Shown: positions 1 to 7,181, numbered from the stretch's first letter. The stretch: 8,014 nt of DNA from an uncultured Bacilli bacterium (GCA_947584955.1 CANPWS010000054.1:1-8014), one strand, 5' to 3'. A program made the numbers and translations. Notes: a model not told the origin generated them from the letters alone.

Positions 1-93
1 CTAAAAGCAAATATTTCCTTAAAAACAATTAGCCAAATAACTGGTAAGAGTAAAGATGAAATATTAAAAATTAAAAAAGCAATGCTAAATTAA
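1..93 (+). CDS. C-terminal tail of an unidentified protein (partial)
   Basis: Reading frame 1 is open from the window edge to a TAA at 91-93 and gives 30 residues ending in KKAMLN. The piece is Lys/Ile-rich and predicted helical, with the segment ISQITGKSKDEILKIKK. It resembles the short helical end of Rpn-family (PD-(D/E)XK) nuclease/transposase proteins, which often finish with a phrase like 'ITGLSIEEIEKLK'. That resemblance is from memory and rests on few residues, so no function is assigned. It is the only plus-strand gene and it converges with the minus-strand genes. The hairpin at 134-167 lies 40 bases beyond its stop and would serve as its terminator. The rest of the gene lies outside the window. 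Confidence 0.5.
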   Translation, partial: LKANISLKTISQITGKSKDEILKIKKAMLN

Positions 94-133
94 ATTTAAC
101 AAAAATTTTTTCAAGAATATGGAAATCTTACAA

Positions 134-167
134 AAAAATTAGACTAAAATTTTATAGTCTAATTTTT
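134..167. terminator. Bidirectional intrinsic terminator between convergent genes
   Basis: A perfect 13-bp stem pairs AAAAATTAGACTA (134-146) with TAGTCTAATTTTT (155-167) around an 8-base loop. The A/T ends of the stem give a U-run on both transcripts; on the minus strand it is extended by two more T (132-133). It lies between the plus-strand gene ending at 93 and the minus-strand lipoprotein ending at 185, so it can stop transcription from both sides. Confidence 0.85.
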
Positions 168-184
168 ATTATAAAGCTTTGCAT

Positions 185-655
185 TTATGATTTATAATAT
201 ATTTTTTGATATGTACCATCATCTTTTTGATATTCTATATATACTCTTACTTCTAAATTTAATTCTTCAATATCTTTTGTTGTTTTTATGTATCCTACTA
301 GAGTTATTCCTTTTACATTTTCATCTCCAACAATTAAGTTAGTAGAATCATCAAATATTCCTATTGATGGAAAAATTTCATCTGTAAAATAGTCTTGAAC
401 AACTATAGCTTTTATATTATGCATATTTTCTTTAGGATTATCTATAATTGCTCTATAGCTTATTTCTTCATCATTTACTCTATCTACATAAATATTTAAA
501 TCAAAATTGATATCTTCCTTATTGGAAAATTCTTCTTGCTTAAGTAATTTCTCTTTGTAAGTCAAATAATTATTTTTTTCTTCTAATACTAAATCATCTT
601 TACATCCTGTTGTAATAAAAGAAAATATTAATATAATTAGTAATAACTTCTTCAT
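185..655 (-). CDS. Small predicted lipoprotein, function unknown
   Basis: This is a 156-residue protein. The N-terminus has two lysines, a hydrophobic stretch (residues 4-14) and then TTGC with cysteine at 18, which is a type II signal peptide. Thr at -3 is an atypical lipobox residue, but Gly at -1 and the position are right. The mature part begins with a charged helical linker (19-50), followed by about 100 residues of alternating hydrophobic/polar segments that look like a beta-sandwich; two Tyr-rich strands close the protein (KIYYKS). I recognise no catalytic motif or named family. It would be anchored on the outer face of the membrane. It starts 8 bases after the enolase stop and no intervening promoter is visible, so it is probably co-transcribed with eno. 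The sequence before its ATG is A/T only and shows no Shine-Dalgarno site, so translation may depend on coupling to eno. The hairpin at 134-167 follows. Confidence 0.85.
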   Translation of the reverse strand: MKKLLLIILIFSFITTGCKDDLVLEEKNNYLTYKEKLLKQEEFSNKEDINFDLNIYVDRVNDEEISYRAIIDNPKENMHNIKAIVVQDYFTDEIFPSIGIFDDSTNLIVGDENVKGITLVGYIKTTKDIEELNLEVRVYIEYQKDDGTYQKIYYKS

Positions 656-663
656 TTTTTTTA

Positions 664-1884
664 TTATTTTAATTTGTCGTAGATTCTAAGTAGTCTATTA
701 TATTTACTTATTCTATCGCTTCTTGACATACTACCTGTTTTTATTTGTCCTAAATTTAGACCTACGGCAAAATCTGCTATATAATTATCTTCAGTTTCTC
801 CACTACGATGTGATATTATTGTTTTATATCCATTTTCTTTTGCAAGATTAATTGTTTCTAATGTTTCTGTTACTGTTCCTATTTGATTTACTTTAAGTAA
901 GATAGCATTTGCTATTTTTAAATCTATTCCTTTTTGTAAGAGTTTTTTGTTTGTTACAAATAAGTCATCTCCCACTAACTGAATATTAGGAAGTGCTTCT
1001 GTAAGTAATTTCCATCCATCATAATCTTCTTCGGCCATTCCATCTTCAATAGAAATTATTGGATATCTTTGTATTAAATCCTTATAATAATCTACCATTT
1101 GCTCTTTAGTTAGTTGTTTTCCTTCAAAATTATATAATCCATTTTCATAAAATTCACTTGCTGCAACATCTAAGGCTAAATATATATCTTTTCCAAGTTC
1201 ATATCCTGCTTCTTTTATAGCTAATGTTATTAAATCTAATGCTTCATATGCTGTATCAATATTTGGAGCAAAACCACCTTCATCTCCAACACCACAGTTT
1301 AAGTTTTTTTGCTTTAATATTTTATTTAAATTATGAAATACTTCTGATCCCATTCTTAAGTTTTCTCTATAATCATCAAGTGATGGAATAATCATAAATT
1401 CTTGAATATCTAATTTATTTGCAGCATGAGCTCCTCCATTTAATATATTCATCATACATCTTGGCATTTTATAATCATTGCCTAAATATTCATATAGTTC
1501 TTTTTTTTCATACATAGCTTGTGCTTTTAAATTAGCTAAACTTACTCCCAGTATTGCATTTGCACCAAGTTTACTTTTATTTTCTGTTCCATCTAAGTCT
1601 ATTAATTTTTGATCAATTTCTTTTTGATTATGACAATCCATTCCCACTATTTCTTTTTTAATTATAGTATTTACATTATTTACGGCGGTTAAAACACCTT
1701 TTCCAAGGTATCTACTTAAATCATTATCTCTTAATTCAATTGCTTCATTTTTTCCCGTTGATGCTCCAGATGGAACCGAAGCCATAGCTTTAATTCCACA
1801 TTCTAGTGTGATTTCAACCTCAACAGTAGGATTACCCCTTGAATCTAATATTTCTCTTGCATATACATCTTTTATTTTACTCAT
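664..1884 (-). CDS. eno: Enolase (phosphopyruvate hydratase)
   Basis: Enolase converts 2-phosphoglycerate to phosphoenolpyruvate in glycolysis, in the cytoplasm, with Mg2+. The 406 residues carry the N-terminal [11 protein letters not shown] (14-24) and mobile-loop SGASTG (39-44) motifs. The substrate and general-acid residues appear as H153, E162 and E202 (in GDEGGFAPN). The metal ligands are D239, E280 (SIEDG) and D306 (GDDLFVTN). The catalytic lysine is K331 in the signature LLKVNQIGT, followed by H359 (SHRSGETED) and K382 ([12 protein letters not shown]). All active-site positions I know are intact. The protein stops at RIYDKLK soon after the last barrel motif, so it is somewhat shorter than typical bacterial enolases of about 430 residues and lacks their variable C-terminal tail. 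The ATG is set by a strong GGAGGG site (1890-1895) five bases upstream. The lipoprotein at 185-655 follows 8 bases downstream. Confidence 0.98.
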   Translation of the reverse strand: MSKIKDVYAREILDSRGNPTVEVEITLECGIKAMASVPSGASTGKNEAIELRDNDLSRYLGKGVLTAVNNVNTIIKKEIVGMDCHNQKEIDQKLIDLDGTENKSKLGANAILGVSLANLKAQAMYEKKELYEYLGNDYKMPRCMMNILNGGAHAANKLDIQEFMIIPSLDDYRENLRMGSEVFHNLNKILKQKNLNCGVGDEGGFAPNIDTAYEALDLITLAIKEAGYELGKDIYLALDVAASEFYENGLYNFEGKQLTKEQMVDYYKDLIQRYPIISIEDGMAEEDYDGWKLLTEALPNIQLVGDDLFVTNKKLLQKGIDLKIANAILLKVNQIGTVTETLETINLAKENGYKTIISHRSGETEDNYIADFAVGLNLGQIKTGSMSRSDRISKYNRLLRIYDKLK

Positions 1885-1901
1885 ATCTACCCTCCACTTT
1901 A

Positions 1902-1930
1902 ATTATATAATAAATAAATAAAAATGCAAA
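1902..1930 (-). promoter_or_regulatory. Candidate promoter of eno
   Basis: On the minus strand there is an exact TATAAT (1902-1907) and, 17 bases upstream, TTTGCA (1925-1930; 4 of 6 matches to TTGACA). The -35 falls inside the left arm of the terminator hairpin at 1926-1954. The predicted start near 1895 would give a leader of only about 11 bases, beginning at the Shine-Dalgarno site. That is unusual, so this is a candidate only. Confidence 0.4.
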
Positions 1931-1954
1931 GTAAATTTTGTCTTTTTACTTTGC
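1926..1954 (-). terminator. Intrinsic terminator of the regulator-CmpB-phosphoesterase operon
   Basis: A perfect 10-bp stem, GCAAAGTAAA (1926-1935) with TTTACTTTGC (1945-1954), has a 9-base loop. On the minus strand it is followed by a T-rich tail (ATTTTTATTTATTTATT). It lies 12 bases after the stop codon of the phosphoesterase gene. Confidence 0.85.
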
Positions 1955-1966
1955 TTGTACATTTTA

Positions 1967-3196
1967 TTATTTAAAGTTTACATTAATAATTGCTATTTCT
2001 GCATCACTAGCAACTCTCATATTAGGTCCATATAAACCTACTCCACTAGTAACAATACTATGCATATTTCCTTTTTTTAAATAACCATATGGATTTTCAT
2101 ATGCAATATCTACTAAAATATTACCAGGAAAGACTTGTCCATCATGCGTATGACCACTTAATGTTAAATCTACTCCAGCTTCAGATAATTTATCTATATC
2201 GTTTGGTTCATGATCTAAAACAATAATTGGCATATCTTTATCTATCTTACTTGTTATATCTTTAGCAGTTTTTCTACTTTTATATATTTCTCTATATACT
2301 ACACTATAATCTATTCTTCCAAAAATATATATACTATCTTCTAATATAAATCCTTCATCACTAAGAATATTTATATTGGCTTTTTTTAACATTTCATCTA
2401 AAATAGATGTATCATTTTTTAAATTATTATGAATATTAAAAGTAAAACCTGCAATACTTCTTTCTATTACATCATGATTTCCATAAATAGCATAAGTTCC
2501 ATAATTTGATTTCATACTTTTTAATAAACTTATTAATTTATTTGGATCATCTAATGATTCATAACTATTATCAAAAATATCTCCCGCTATTAAAATTATA
2601 TCAACATTTTCTTTATTAATTTTTTCAACCATCTGTTTCATTTGAAAAGTACCAATATTATATCCTAAATGTAAATCTGCTATTAAAGCTATTTTTAATT
2701 TTTCAATATTTGCTTCTTTATCAATATTAATATTATACCTTGTTACTTTTATAACTCTAGCATGTAATGTTCCTAAAATAGTAACTGTAATAACTAAAAT
2801 AGTACATAATAATCCTGTTACTACTTTTACTTTTCTATTTTGTATTAGATTTTTTAATTTAATTACTAATTTTGTAACTTTACTTTTGTTAGATTTTACT
2901 TTAATTTTTTCAATAATTATTCTTATTAAATCAACAAATAATATAGTCATTAAGGCATATAATGTTACTCCTAAATAATAATTTCCCATTAAAGTAAATA
3001 TTCTTTTTATTTTTGAATTTGGTAATATAAAACCTATTACAATTGAACTTGCAAAAATAAAATGAATAATTATTATTACTTTTCTTAAGATTTTATTTTT
3101 AAAATATTTACTACATAAAGTAGTCCATTTAAAAAACATTTTAGCCATATAGAGATTTAAATATATATATAGTGGTGATAATATAACTGCAATCAT
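1967..3196 (-). CDS. Membrane-anchored calcineurin-like metallophosphoesterase (YkuE/YaeI-like)
   Basis: The 409 residues form an N-terminal membrane region and a C-terminal phosphoesterase domain. Hydrophobic segments lie near residues 2-20, 38-58, 72-95 and 125-143. The loop at 97-125 is very Lys-rich, so by the positive-inside rule the catalytic domain (about 165-409) should face outside the cell. The two-metal site motifs are complete and in order: DLH (174-176), GDIFD (205-209), GNHD (239-242), H329 and GHTH (348-351, followed by DGQVFPG). This matches the metallophosphoesterase group that includes YkuE and YaeI; the substrate (phospholipid, lipid-linked or nucleotide phosphoester) cannot be read from sequence. 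The ATG overlaps the stop of the upstream gene as ATGA (4 bases) and has an AAGGAAG site just before it, so translation is coupled. It is the last gene of the operon. Confidence 0.93.
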   Translation of the reverse strand: MIAVILSPLYIYLNLYMAKMFFKWTTLCSKYFKNKILRKVIIIIHFIFASSIVIGFILPNSKIKRIFTLMGNYYLGVTLYALMTILFVDLIRIIIEKIKVKSNKSKVTKLVIKLKNLIQNRKVKVVTGLLCTILVITVTILGTLHARVIKVTRYNINIDKEANIEKLKIALIADLHLGYNIGTFQMKQMVEKINKENVDIILIAGDIFDNSYESLDDPNKLISLLKSMKSNYGTYAIYGNHDVIERSIAGFTFNIHNNLKNDTSILDEMLKKANINILSDEGFILEDSIYIFGRIDYSVVYREIYKSRKTAKDITSKIDKDMPIIVLDHEPNDIDKLSEAGVDLTLSGHTHDGQVFPGNILVDIAYENPYGYLKKGNMHSIVTSGVGLYGPNMRVASDAEIAIINVNFK

Positions 3197-3885
3197 AACT
3201 TCCTTCTTTCTGGTATTTTTAATTGTCCATAAGTTACTTTGTCATAAGATACTCCCTTACCTTCATTAGGATTATTAAAAGAATATATTATATCTATTAA
3301 GAATAATATTGATAATATTATGCTAATAATTATTAATATTTTTTTAGGTATTTTAGAAAGTAATTCGTCTAATTTAGGTGCTACTATATAAATAGCAATC
3401 ATCGCAGCAAGTCCAAATCCAAGTAAACCTAAAGCAAATATTCTCCCATTTAGATTAAGAAAATAATTGCTATAATCCCACCATTTTAAATTATAAAATT
3501 TTTCTAGTACATATGATGTTATATATTCTACTGTTCCACAAATAAGCACTACTAATGTAAAATTAAGTACTGGTTTTTTTCTAGCTTTATATAAGAATAT
3601 TAAAATAATTAAACCTGATACTCCATAAATAGGTAACCATGGTCCATGCAAAAATCCTCGGTTTACGATTCTAAAATGTCTTATTAATTGAAAAACTAGT
3701 TCCCATAACCAGCCAAAGAAACAAAATATATAAAATATTATAGTTAAATTTAAAAAACTATATTTTCTTAAATATTTTTTATCTTTATTATTTTCTTCTT
3801 CACTATTTTTTAATTTTACTCCTAAATTTTTTACTACTTTTTTCTTTGAATTTACCTTTTTACATTCGTTATTTTTAGTGCTCAT
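3193..3885 (-). CDS. CmpB-family multi-pass membrane protein ('putative ABC transporter permease', PF06541)
   Basis: The 230 residues start with a Lys-rich cytoplasmic arm of about 40 residues, then about five transmembrane segments (46-66, 83-100, 107-124, 149-169, 182-201). The motifs are those I associate with the PF06541 family: GWLWE (58-62), NRGFLHGPWLPIYG (75-88), EYITSYVLE (120-128), WWDYS (135-139) and LNLNGR (143-148). The family is labelled an ABC-transporter permease, but no ATPase gene is present here and the true function is unknown. The ATG has an AAGGAG site (3892-3897) with a 6-base spacer. It lies 29 bases after the regulator gene and overlaps the phosphoesterase gene by 4 bases, so the three form an operon. 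Its stop codon is TGA, within the ATGA overlap. Confidence 0.9.
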   Translation of the reverse strand: MSTKNNECKKVNSKKKVVKNLGVKLKNSEEENNKDKKYLRKYSFLNLTIIFYIFCFFGWLWELVFQLIRHFRIVNRGFLHGPWLPIYGVSGLIILIFLYKARKKPVLNFTLVVLICGTVEYITSYVLEKFYNLKWWDYSNYFLNLNGRIFALGLLGFGLAAMIAIYIVAPKLDELLSKIPKKILIIISIILSILFLIDIIYSFNNPNEGKGVSYDKVTYGQLKIPERRKL

Positions 3886-3914
3886 ATACTACTCCTTAAT
3901 TTTATAATCATACT

Positions 3915-5297
3915 TTAATATATTACATGATTATAATAATTATAATAGTTATTAATCAGTTTATCATAATTTTCTTTTGATGTTATTATTACTATATCAA
4001 AATAATTACTATCTTCTAAATCATAATATTTTTTATCTTTTATTTTATCTATTAGTAAATCATATATTTCTTTATAATTTGATATATAGTTATATAACTG
4101 TAATATTTCATAATCACTATCATGATATGTTTCTAATTCATAACTAACTTCTTTTAGATGTCTTATTTCTATAGTTATATCTAAATAATTATCATTTATT
4201 ATATATTTTACATTGCTATAATTATAGAAATCTAAAATTAGATTATCTTCCATTTTTATCTTTTCAATTTCTTTTACATTATCTTCATTAGATATATCAG
4301 TTATTTTTTGATATGATAATAATTCATTTATACTAAGTCCTAAACCTATACCTATTAAGAAGAATGATATTATACTAAGAATAAAATATTTTCTTTTAAA
4401 AACTTTCATATTTACTATAAATTTATAACATAATTCAATTAATAGATAGTTAATAAGTAACACTCCTAAAATACTTATTACTATATAAGTAAATATTATT
4501 CCATATTTTATATGACATATTATAAGTGACATAAAAATTATTATGATGATAAAGCTAAATACTAAAGAAATTAAAATAATTATACTAAATGCTTTTATTA
4601 AAAATAAAATTATTTTTAAAAGAAAATTAAAGAAGCTTAAGACTGAATGTTTTTGATCTCTTATTATTATTTTTTCTTTTTTATTTTCGTATATTTTTTT
4701 CTTTGGTTTATCCACTTCTTCTTCAATTGTTTTTTCTTTTACATAATCATCTTCAATAGTAACAAAATAATCTAAATATCTTATTTTAAATAGATGAATA
4801 AATACAAGTATTCCTAATATAATAATTACCATTAATACTAATTTGTCTAATATTATATTTATTACTGTTCCTACTATTGGTAATTGTAAAAATAAACTTA
4901 TTATTAAATCACTTAATAAAAAGTATAATCCTGCACCTAAAATATAAATAATTGTAATAATAACTATGTTTTCTAATAGACATTTTATTTTTGATGTAAA
5001 TTTCATACTAGAAAACATATTTGATACTTTAGTTATAAATTTTAGGAAATCTTTAAAGTATTCACTTATATTTATTTTATTATTCGTTTCTTTATTTATT
5101 TTTCCATCATCTAATAAATCTTCTAAGGTGCAGTCAAATATGTCACACATTTTTAATATTTTATCCATATCTGGATATGATAATCCTTGTTCCCACTTAC
5201 TTACTGCCTGCCTAGATACTCCTAGTCTATCTGCTAATTGTTCTTGGGATAGATTGTTATTTTTTCTTACCTTTGGTAATTTATCACAAAATTTCAT
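3915..5297 (-). CDS. Membrane-bound XRE-family HTH regulator with C-terminal extracytoplasmic domain
   Basis: The 460 residues open with an HTH_3 domain (about 6-62; LSQEQLADRLGVSRQAVSKWE is its core), with high similarity to Cro/C1-type repressors. After a linker come at least five hydrophobic segments: about 110-138 and 142-170 (possibly three passes in all), 222-260 (long enough for two), 265-290 and 304-325. A charged cytoplasmic loop (175-215, many Lys/Glu) separates the two membrane blocks. The last 130 residues (330-460) are soluble, Tyr/Asp/Asn-rich and probably extracytoplasmic. I recognise no named domain there, though its short alternating strands at 351-378 look beta-rich. The start is set by GAGGAGGG four bases before this ATG; an in-frame ATG at 5363 lacks any ribosome site and adds 22 uncharacteristic residues. 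As first gene of the operon it probably controls itself, the CmpB protein and the phosphoesterase in response to a membrane or envelope signal (inference). Confidence 0.9.
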   Translation of the reverse strand: MKFCDKLPKVRKNNNLSQEQLADRLGVSRQAVSKWEQGLSYPDMDKILKMCDIFDCTLEDLLDDGKINKETNNKINISEYFKDFLKFITKVSNMFSSMKFTSKIKCLLENIVIITIIYILGAGLYFLLSDLIISLFLQLPIVGTVINIILDKLVLMVIIILGILVFIHLFKIRYLDYFVTIEDDYVKEKTIEEEVDKPKKKIYENKKEKIIIRDQKHSVLSFFNFLLKIILFLIKAFSIIILISLVFSFIIIIIFMSLIICHIKYGIIFTYIVISILGVLLINYLLIELCYKFIVNMKVFKRKYFILSIISFFLIGIGLGLSINELLSYQKITDISNEDNVKEIEKIKMEDNLILDFYNYSNVKYIINDNYLDITIEIRHLKEVSYELETYHDSDYEILQLYNYISNYKEIYDLLIDKIKDKKYYDLEDSNYFDIVIITSKENYDKLINNYYNYYNHVIY

Positions 5298-5301
5298 TTT
5301 G

Positions 5302-5309
5302 CCCTCCTC
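5302..5309 (-). promoter_or_regulatory. Strong Shine-Dalgarno site fixing the start of the HTH regulator
   Basis: GAGGAGGG on the minus strand ends four bases before the ATG at 5297. It decides for this start over the in-frame ATG at 5363, which is preceded by an A/T/C-rich sequence with no ribosome-binding site. Confidence 0.85.
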
Positions 5310-5316
5310 AAGCAAA

Positions 5317-5322
5317 ATTATA
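5317..5322 (-). promoter_or_regulatory. Candidate proximal -10 box of the HTH operon
   Basis: An exact TATAAT lies seven bases before the Shine-Dalgarno site of the regulator. No good -35 is present at 16-18 bases (AGTGCA or GTGCAA). If used, the leader would be about 13 bases. It mirrors the spacing seen before eno and ddl. Confidence 0.3.
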
Positions 5323-5399
5323 TTACAAATATTTGCAGTTGCACTAGGTAAAATTAGTTTCATTTTGACTAGTTTCGGTTGCTTTTTTGGTATGTATTA

Positions 5400-5408
5400 A
5401 TTATATCA
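5400..5408 (-). promoter_or_regulatory. Candidate extended -10 promoter of the HTH operon
   Basis: The minus strand reads TGATATAAT, a full TGn-TATAAT extended -10. No convincing -35 lies 16-18 bases upstream, which extended -10 promoters can do without. The predicted start near 5393 gives a leader of about 96 bases. It lies 46 bases downstream of the ruvA terminator hairpin, as expected for an independent operon. Confidence 0.55.
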
Positions 5409-5453
5409 TATAAATTAAGTTTTTATACTAATTTTATTTCTTTTACACATTAA

Positions 5454-5480
5454 AAGATAAATAAACTTGTTATTTATCTT
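5454..5480 (-). terminator. Hairpin overlapping the ruvA stop codon, probable terminator
   Basis: An 11-bp perfect stem pairs AAGATAAATAA (5454-5464) with TTATTTATCTT (5470-5480) around a 5-base loop. It includes two bases of the ruvA stop codon. The T-run after it on the minus strand is short (TTTT, then AATG), so it may be a leaky terminator or an mRNA-end stabiliser. Confidence 0.6.
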
Positions 5481-6033
5481 ACTTTAATAATAATTTTAGT
5501 GCTTCTTTTACTTGTTCTTCGATTGATAAATCAATACTAATATTTGGTATTACTTTCTTTATATCTTGACTTTTATATCCAAGACTTAATAATACTTCGA
5601 CTAATTCTGAATTTACATTTGATTTATTAGCTAATACTGCTGGGGTTAATTTACCTTTTAAATCTAAAATTATTTGTCTTGCTACTTTATCTCCTATTTT
5701 AGGGAATTTTTTTAAATATAATATATTTTCTCTTTCTATGGCATCTGCTATTCCTCCAATTGAACCTGTAGCAAGAATTGGAAGAGCCATTTTGCATCCT
5801 AATCCTTTTACTGATATTAATTTTAAGAATAAATCTTTTTCATCTTTATCTATAAAACCATATAGTAAGTGTTCATCTTCTTTTATTTGGGTATAAATAT
5901 ATACTTTATACTCATTATCTAATTTATAAACATATGGATTTGCTACATATATTTGATATCCTATATTGTTACTTTCTAATATTATATAACTACTTTCTAT
6001 TTCTGTTACTATTCCTTTTATGTATCCGTACAT
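5479..6033 (-). CDS. ruvA: Holliday junction branch migration protein RuvA
   Basis: RuvA binds four-way DNA junctions as a tetramer and loads the RuvB motor for branch migration in recombination and repair. The 184 residues match the family in order. The N-terminal OB-fold (1-63) starts MYGYIKG and ends with the conserved EDEHLLYGF (52-60). Two helix-hairpin-helix motifs follow, around SVKGLGCKMA (74-83) and FPKIGDKVARQI (110-121). The C-terminal RuvB-binding domain III runs from about 141 to 184. It is slightly shorter than the usual 200 residues, mainly in the linker before domain III. The ATG overlaps the ddl stop by one base (TAATG) and has its own AAGGGAG site, so it is translated coupled to ddl. 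Its usual partner ruvB is not downstream; the hairpin at 5454-5480 follows directly. Confidence 0.96.
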   Translation of the reverse strand: MYGYIKGIVTEIESSYIILESNNIGYQIYVANPYVYKLDNEYKVYIYTQIKEDEHLLYGFIDKDEKDLFLKLISVKGLGCKMALPILATGSIGGIADAIERENILYLKKFPKIGDKVARQIILDLKGKLTPAVLANKSNVNSELVEVLLSLGYKSQDIKKVIPNISIDLSIEEQVKEALKLLLK

Positions 6034-7181
6034 TATTTTAACTCCCTTACATCTTTAGATTTTAAATTTTCTAATATTTTACTATCTAATACTTGTTTTT
6101 TTTCTTTATTTACTGATGCTATTGCTTCTTCGATTAATTTATCCATAAGTTCTTTATAATCTATATTTTTATCTAACCATAAATGATGTGAAAAATATGA
6201 TGGTATTGTATTTACTTCATCTACATATATTCTATTTTTCTTTTTATCGTATAAATAATCTACTCTAAGACAACCTTTTGCACATAGTAATCTAAATATT
6301 TTTTTAGAATATTCGGAAAGTTGTTCTTCTAAACTATGGCTTATTTGTGCAGGATATATTTTCTTTATTTTTGGATTATCATCTGTTTCTAAAGTATATT
6401 TATCTTGATAAGTACATATTCCTTCTTCATTTATAATTTCTTCAATTATGCTTGTTTGCATTTTATCATATGTTCCTATTACTGCACAGTTAAATTCACG
6501 ATTATTTTCTAAATATTCTTCAATTAAAAATCTTTCATCATATTTTAATGCATTTTCTATAGCATTTTTTAATTCTTCTTTTGTTTTTATTATTTCTATT
6601 CCTACGCTACTTCCTAGTCTTGCTGGTTTTATAATTAACGGATAATCTAATTTATTTATTCTTTTAAATAATTCTTCTTTATTTTTTATATAATCTGTAT
6701 CATAAAACCATACGTATTTAGTGGTAGGTATATCGTTATGTTCTAATAATTGTTTAGTAAATATTTTATCTTGTCCTATGGAAGATGCGTATACATCGCT
6801 TCCAACATATGGTATTCCTAGTGTTCCTAAGAATCCTTGAATTGTTCCATCTTCTACGCCTTTACCATGTACGATTGGAAATGCTAGATGTATTTGAGCT
6901 ATTTCTCTTTTTAGCCCTGAAATACTTTGTAATATAAATCTGCCATTATTATTTATTAAATTTATTTTTTTGGCATATCTATCTATTAATCTAAAATCTT
7001 TATAACTATCTATAAATCTTAGCATTCCTCCAGTATACCAAATTAATTCTTTGGTAATATATATTGGTATTATTTCATATTTTTCTTTATCAATATTATC
7101 CATAGCCTGAAGTGCTGTTATTACTGATATTTCGTGTTCTACGCTTTTTCCTCCAAAAATTACTCCAATATTTAGTTTCAA
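6033..7181 (-). CDS. ddl: D-alanine--D-alanine ligase (ATP-grasp)
   Basis: The enzyme joins two D-alanines with ATP to make the dipeptide of the peptidoglycan precursor, in the cytoplasm. The 382 residues contain the N-terminal GGKSVEHEIS (10-19; E15 corresponds to the E. coli DdlB catalytic glutamate), HGKGVEDGTIQG (105-116) and the ATP-grasp loop KPARLGSSVG (185-194). DKY (260-262) matches the Lys-Tyr of the omega loop, which favours D-Ala over D-lactate. Metal ligands are D308, E322 and N324 (EVNT). Oddities are V109 where HGxxGEDG has Gly, and NTIPSYFSHHLW (324-335) where most family members have NTxPG followed by a Thr/Ser-rich loop, so this is a divergent subgroup. The start is TTG: the frame has a TGA stop just upstream, an AGAGGTGAT site lies five bases before it, and the family's conserved start follows at once. 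Confidence 0.93.
   Translation of the reverse strand: MKLNIGVIFGGKSVEHEISVITALQAMDNIDKEKYEIIPIYITKELIWYTGGMLRFIDSYKDFRLIDRYAKKINLINNNGRFILQSISGLKREIAQIHLAFPIVHGKGVEDGTIQGFLGTLGIPYVGSDVYASSIGQDKIFTKQLLEHNDIPTTKYVWFYDTDYIKNKEELFKRINKLDYPLIIKPARLGSSVGIEIIKTKEELKNAIENALKYDERFLIEEYLENNREFNCAVIGTYDKMQTSIIEEIINEEGICTYQDKYTLETDDNPKIKKIYPAQISHSLEEQLSEYSKKIFRLLCAKGCLRVDYLYDKKKNRIYVDEVNTIPSYFSHHLWLDKNIDYKELMDKLIEEAIASVNKEKKQVLDSKILENLKSKDVRELK

Noticed and set aside
94..133. Small gene or RNA between the left-edge gene and the terminator
   Set aside because: The 40 bases are A/T-rich with no start codon plus ribosome site and no stable fold other than the terminator.
3193..3195. TGA read as tryptophan (Mollicutes code)
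   Set aside because: The tryptophans I checked are encoded by TGG, and this TGA sits in a typical ATGA stop/start overlap where reading through would add only an unconserved short tail.
5298..5363. N-terminal extension of the HTH regulator starting at the ATG at 5363 (22 more residues)
   Set aside because: There is no ribosome site before that ATG, the extra residues precede the normal start of an HTH_3 protein, and a strong GAGGAGGG site lies inside the extension directly before the ATG at 5297.
4966..5400. Plus-strand 144-residue open frame
   Set aside because: It is antisense to the HTH regulator, which has clear domain evidence. The frame has no recognisable motif and is a shadow of AT-rich coding sequence.
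5410..5453. Riboswitch or T-box in the 5298-5478 gap
   Set aside because: Apart from the promoter boxes and the ruvA hairpin I see no conserved riboswitch core, T-box sequence or antiterminator/terminator pair.
6448..6645. Plus-strand 65-residue open frame
   Set aside because: It lies entirely antisense to the ATP-grasp core of ddl and has no domain or ribosome-site support.
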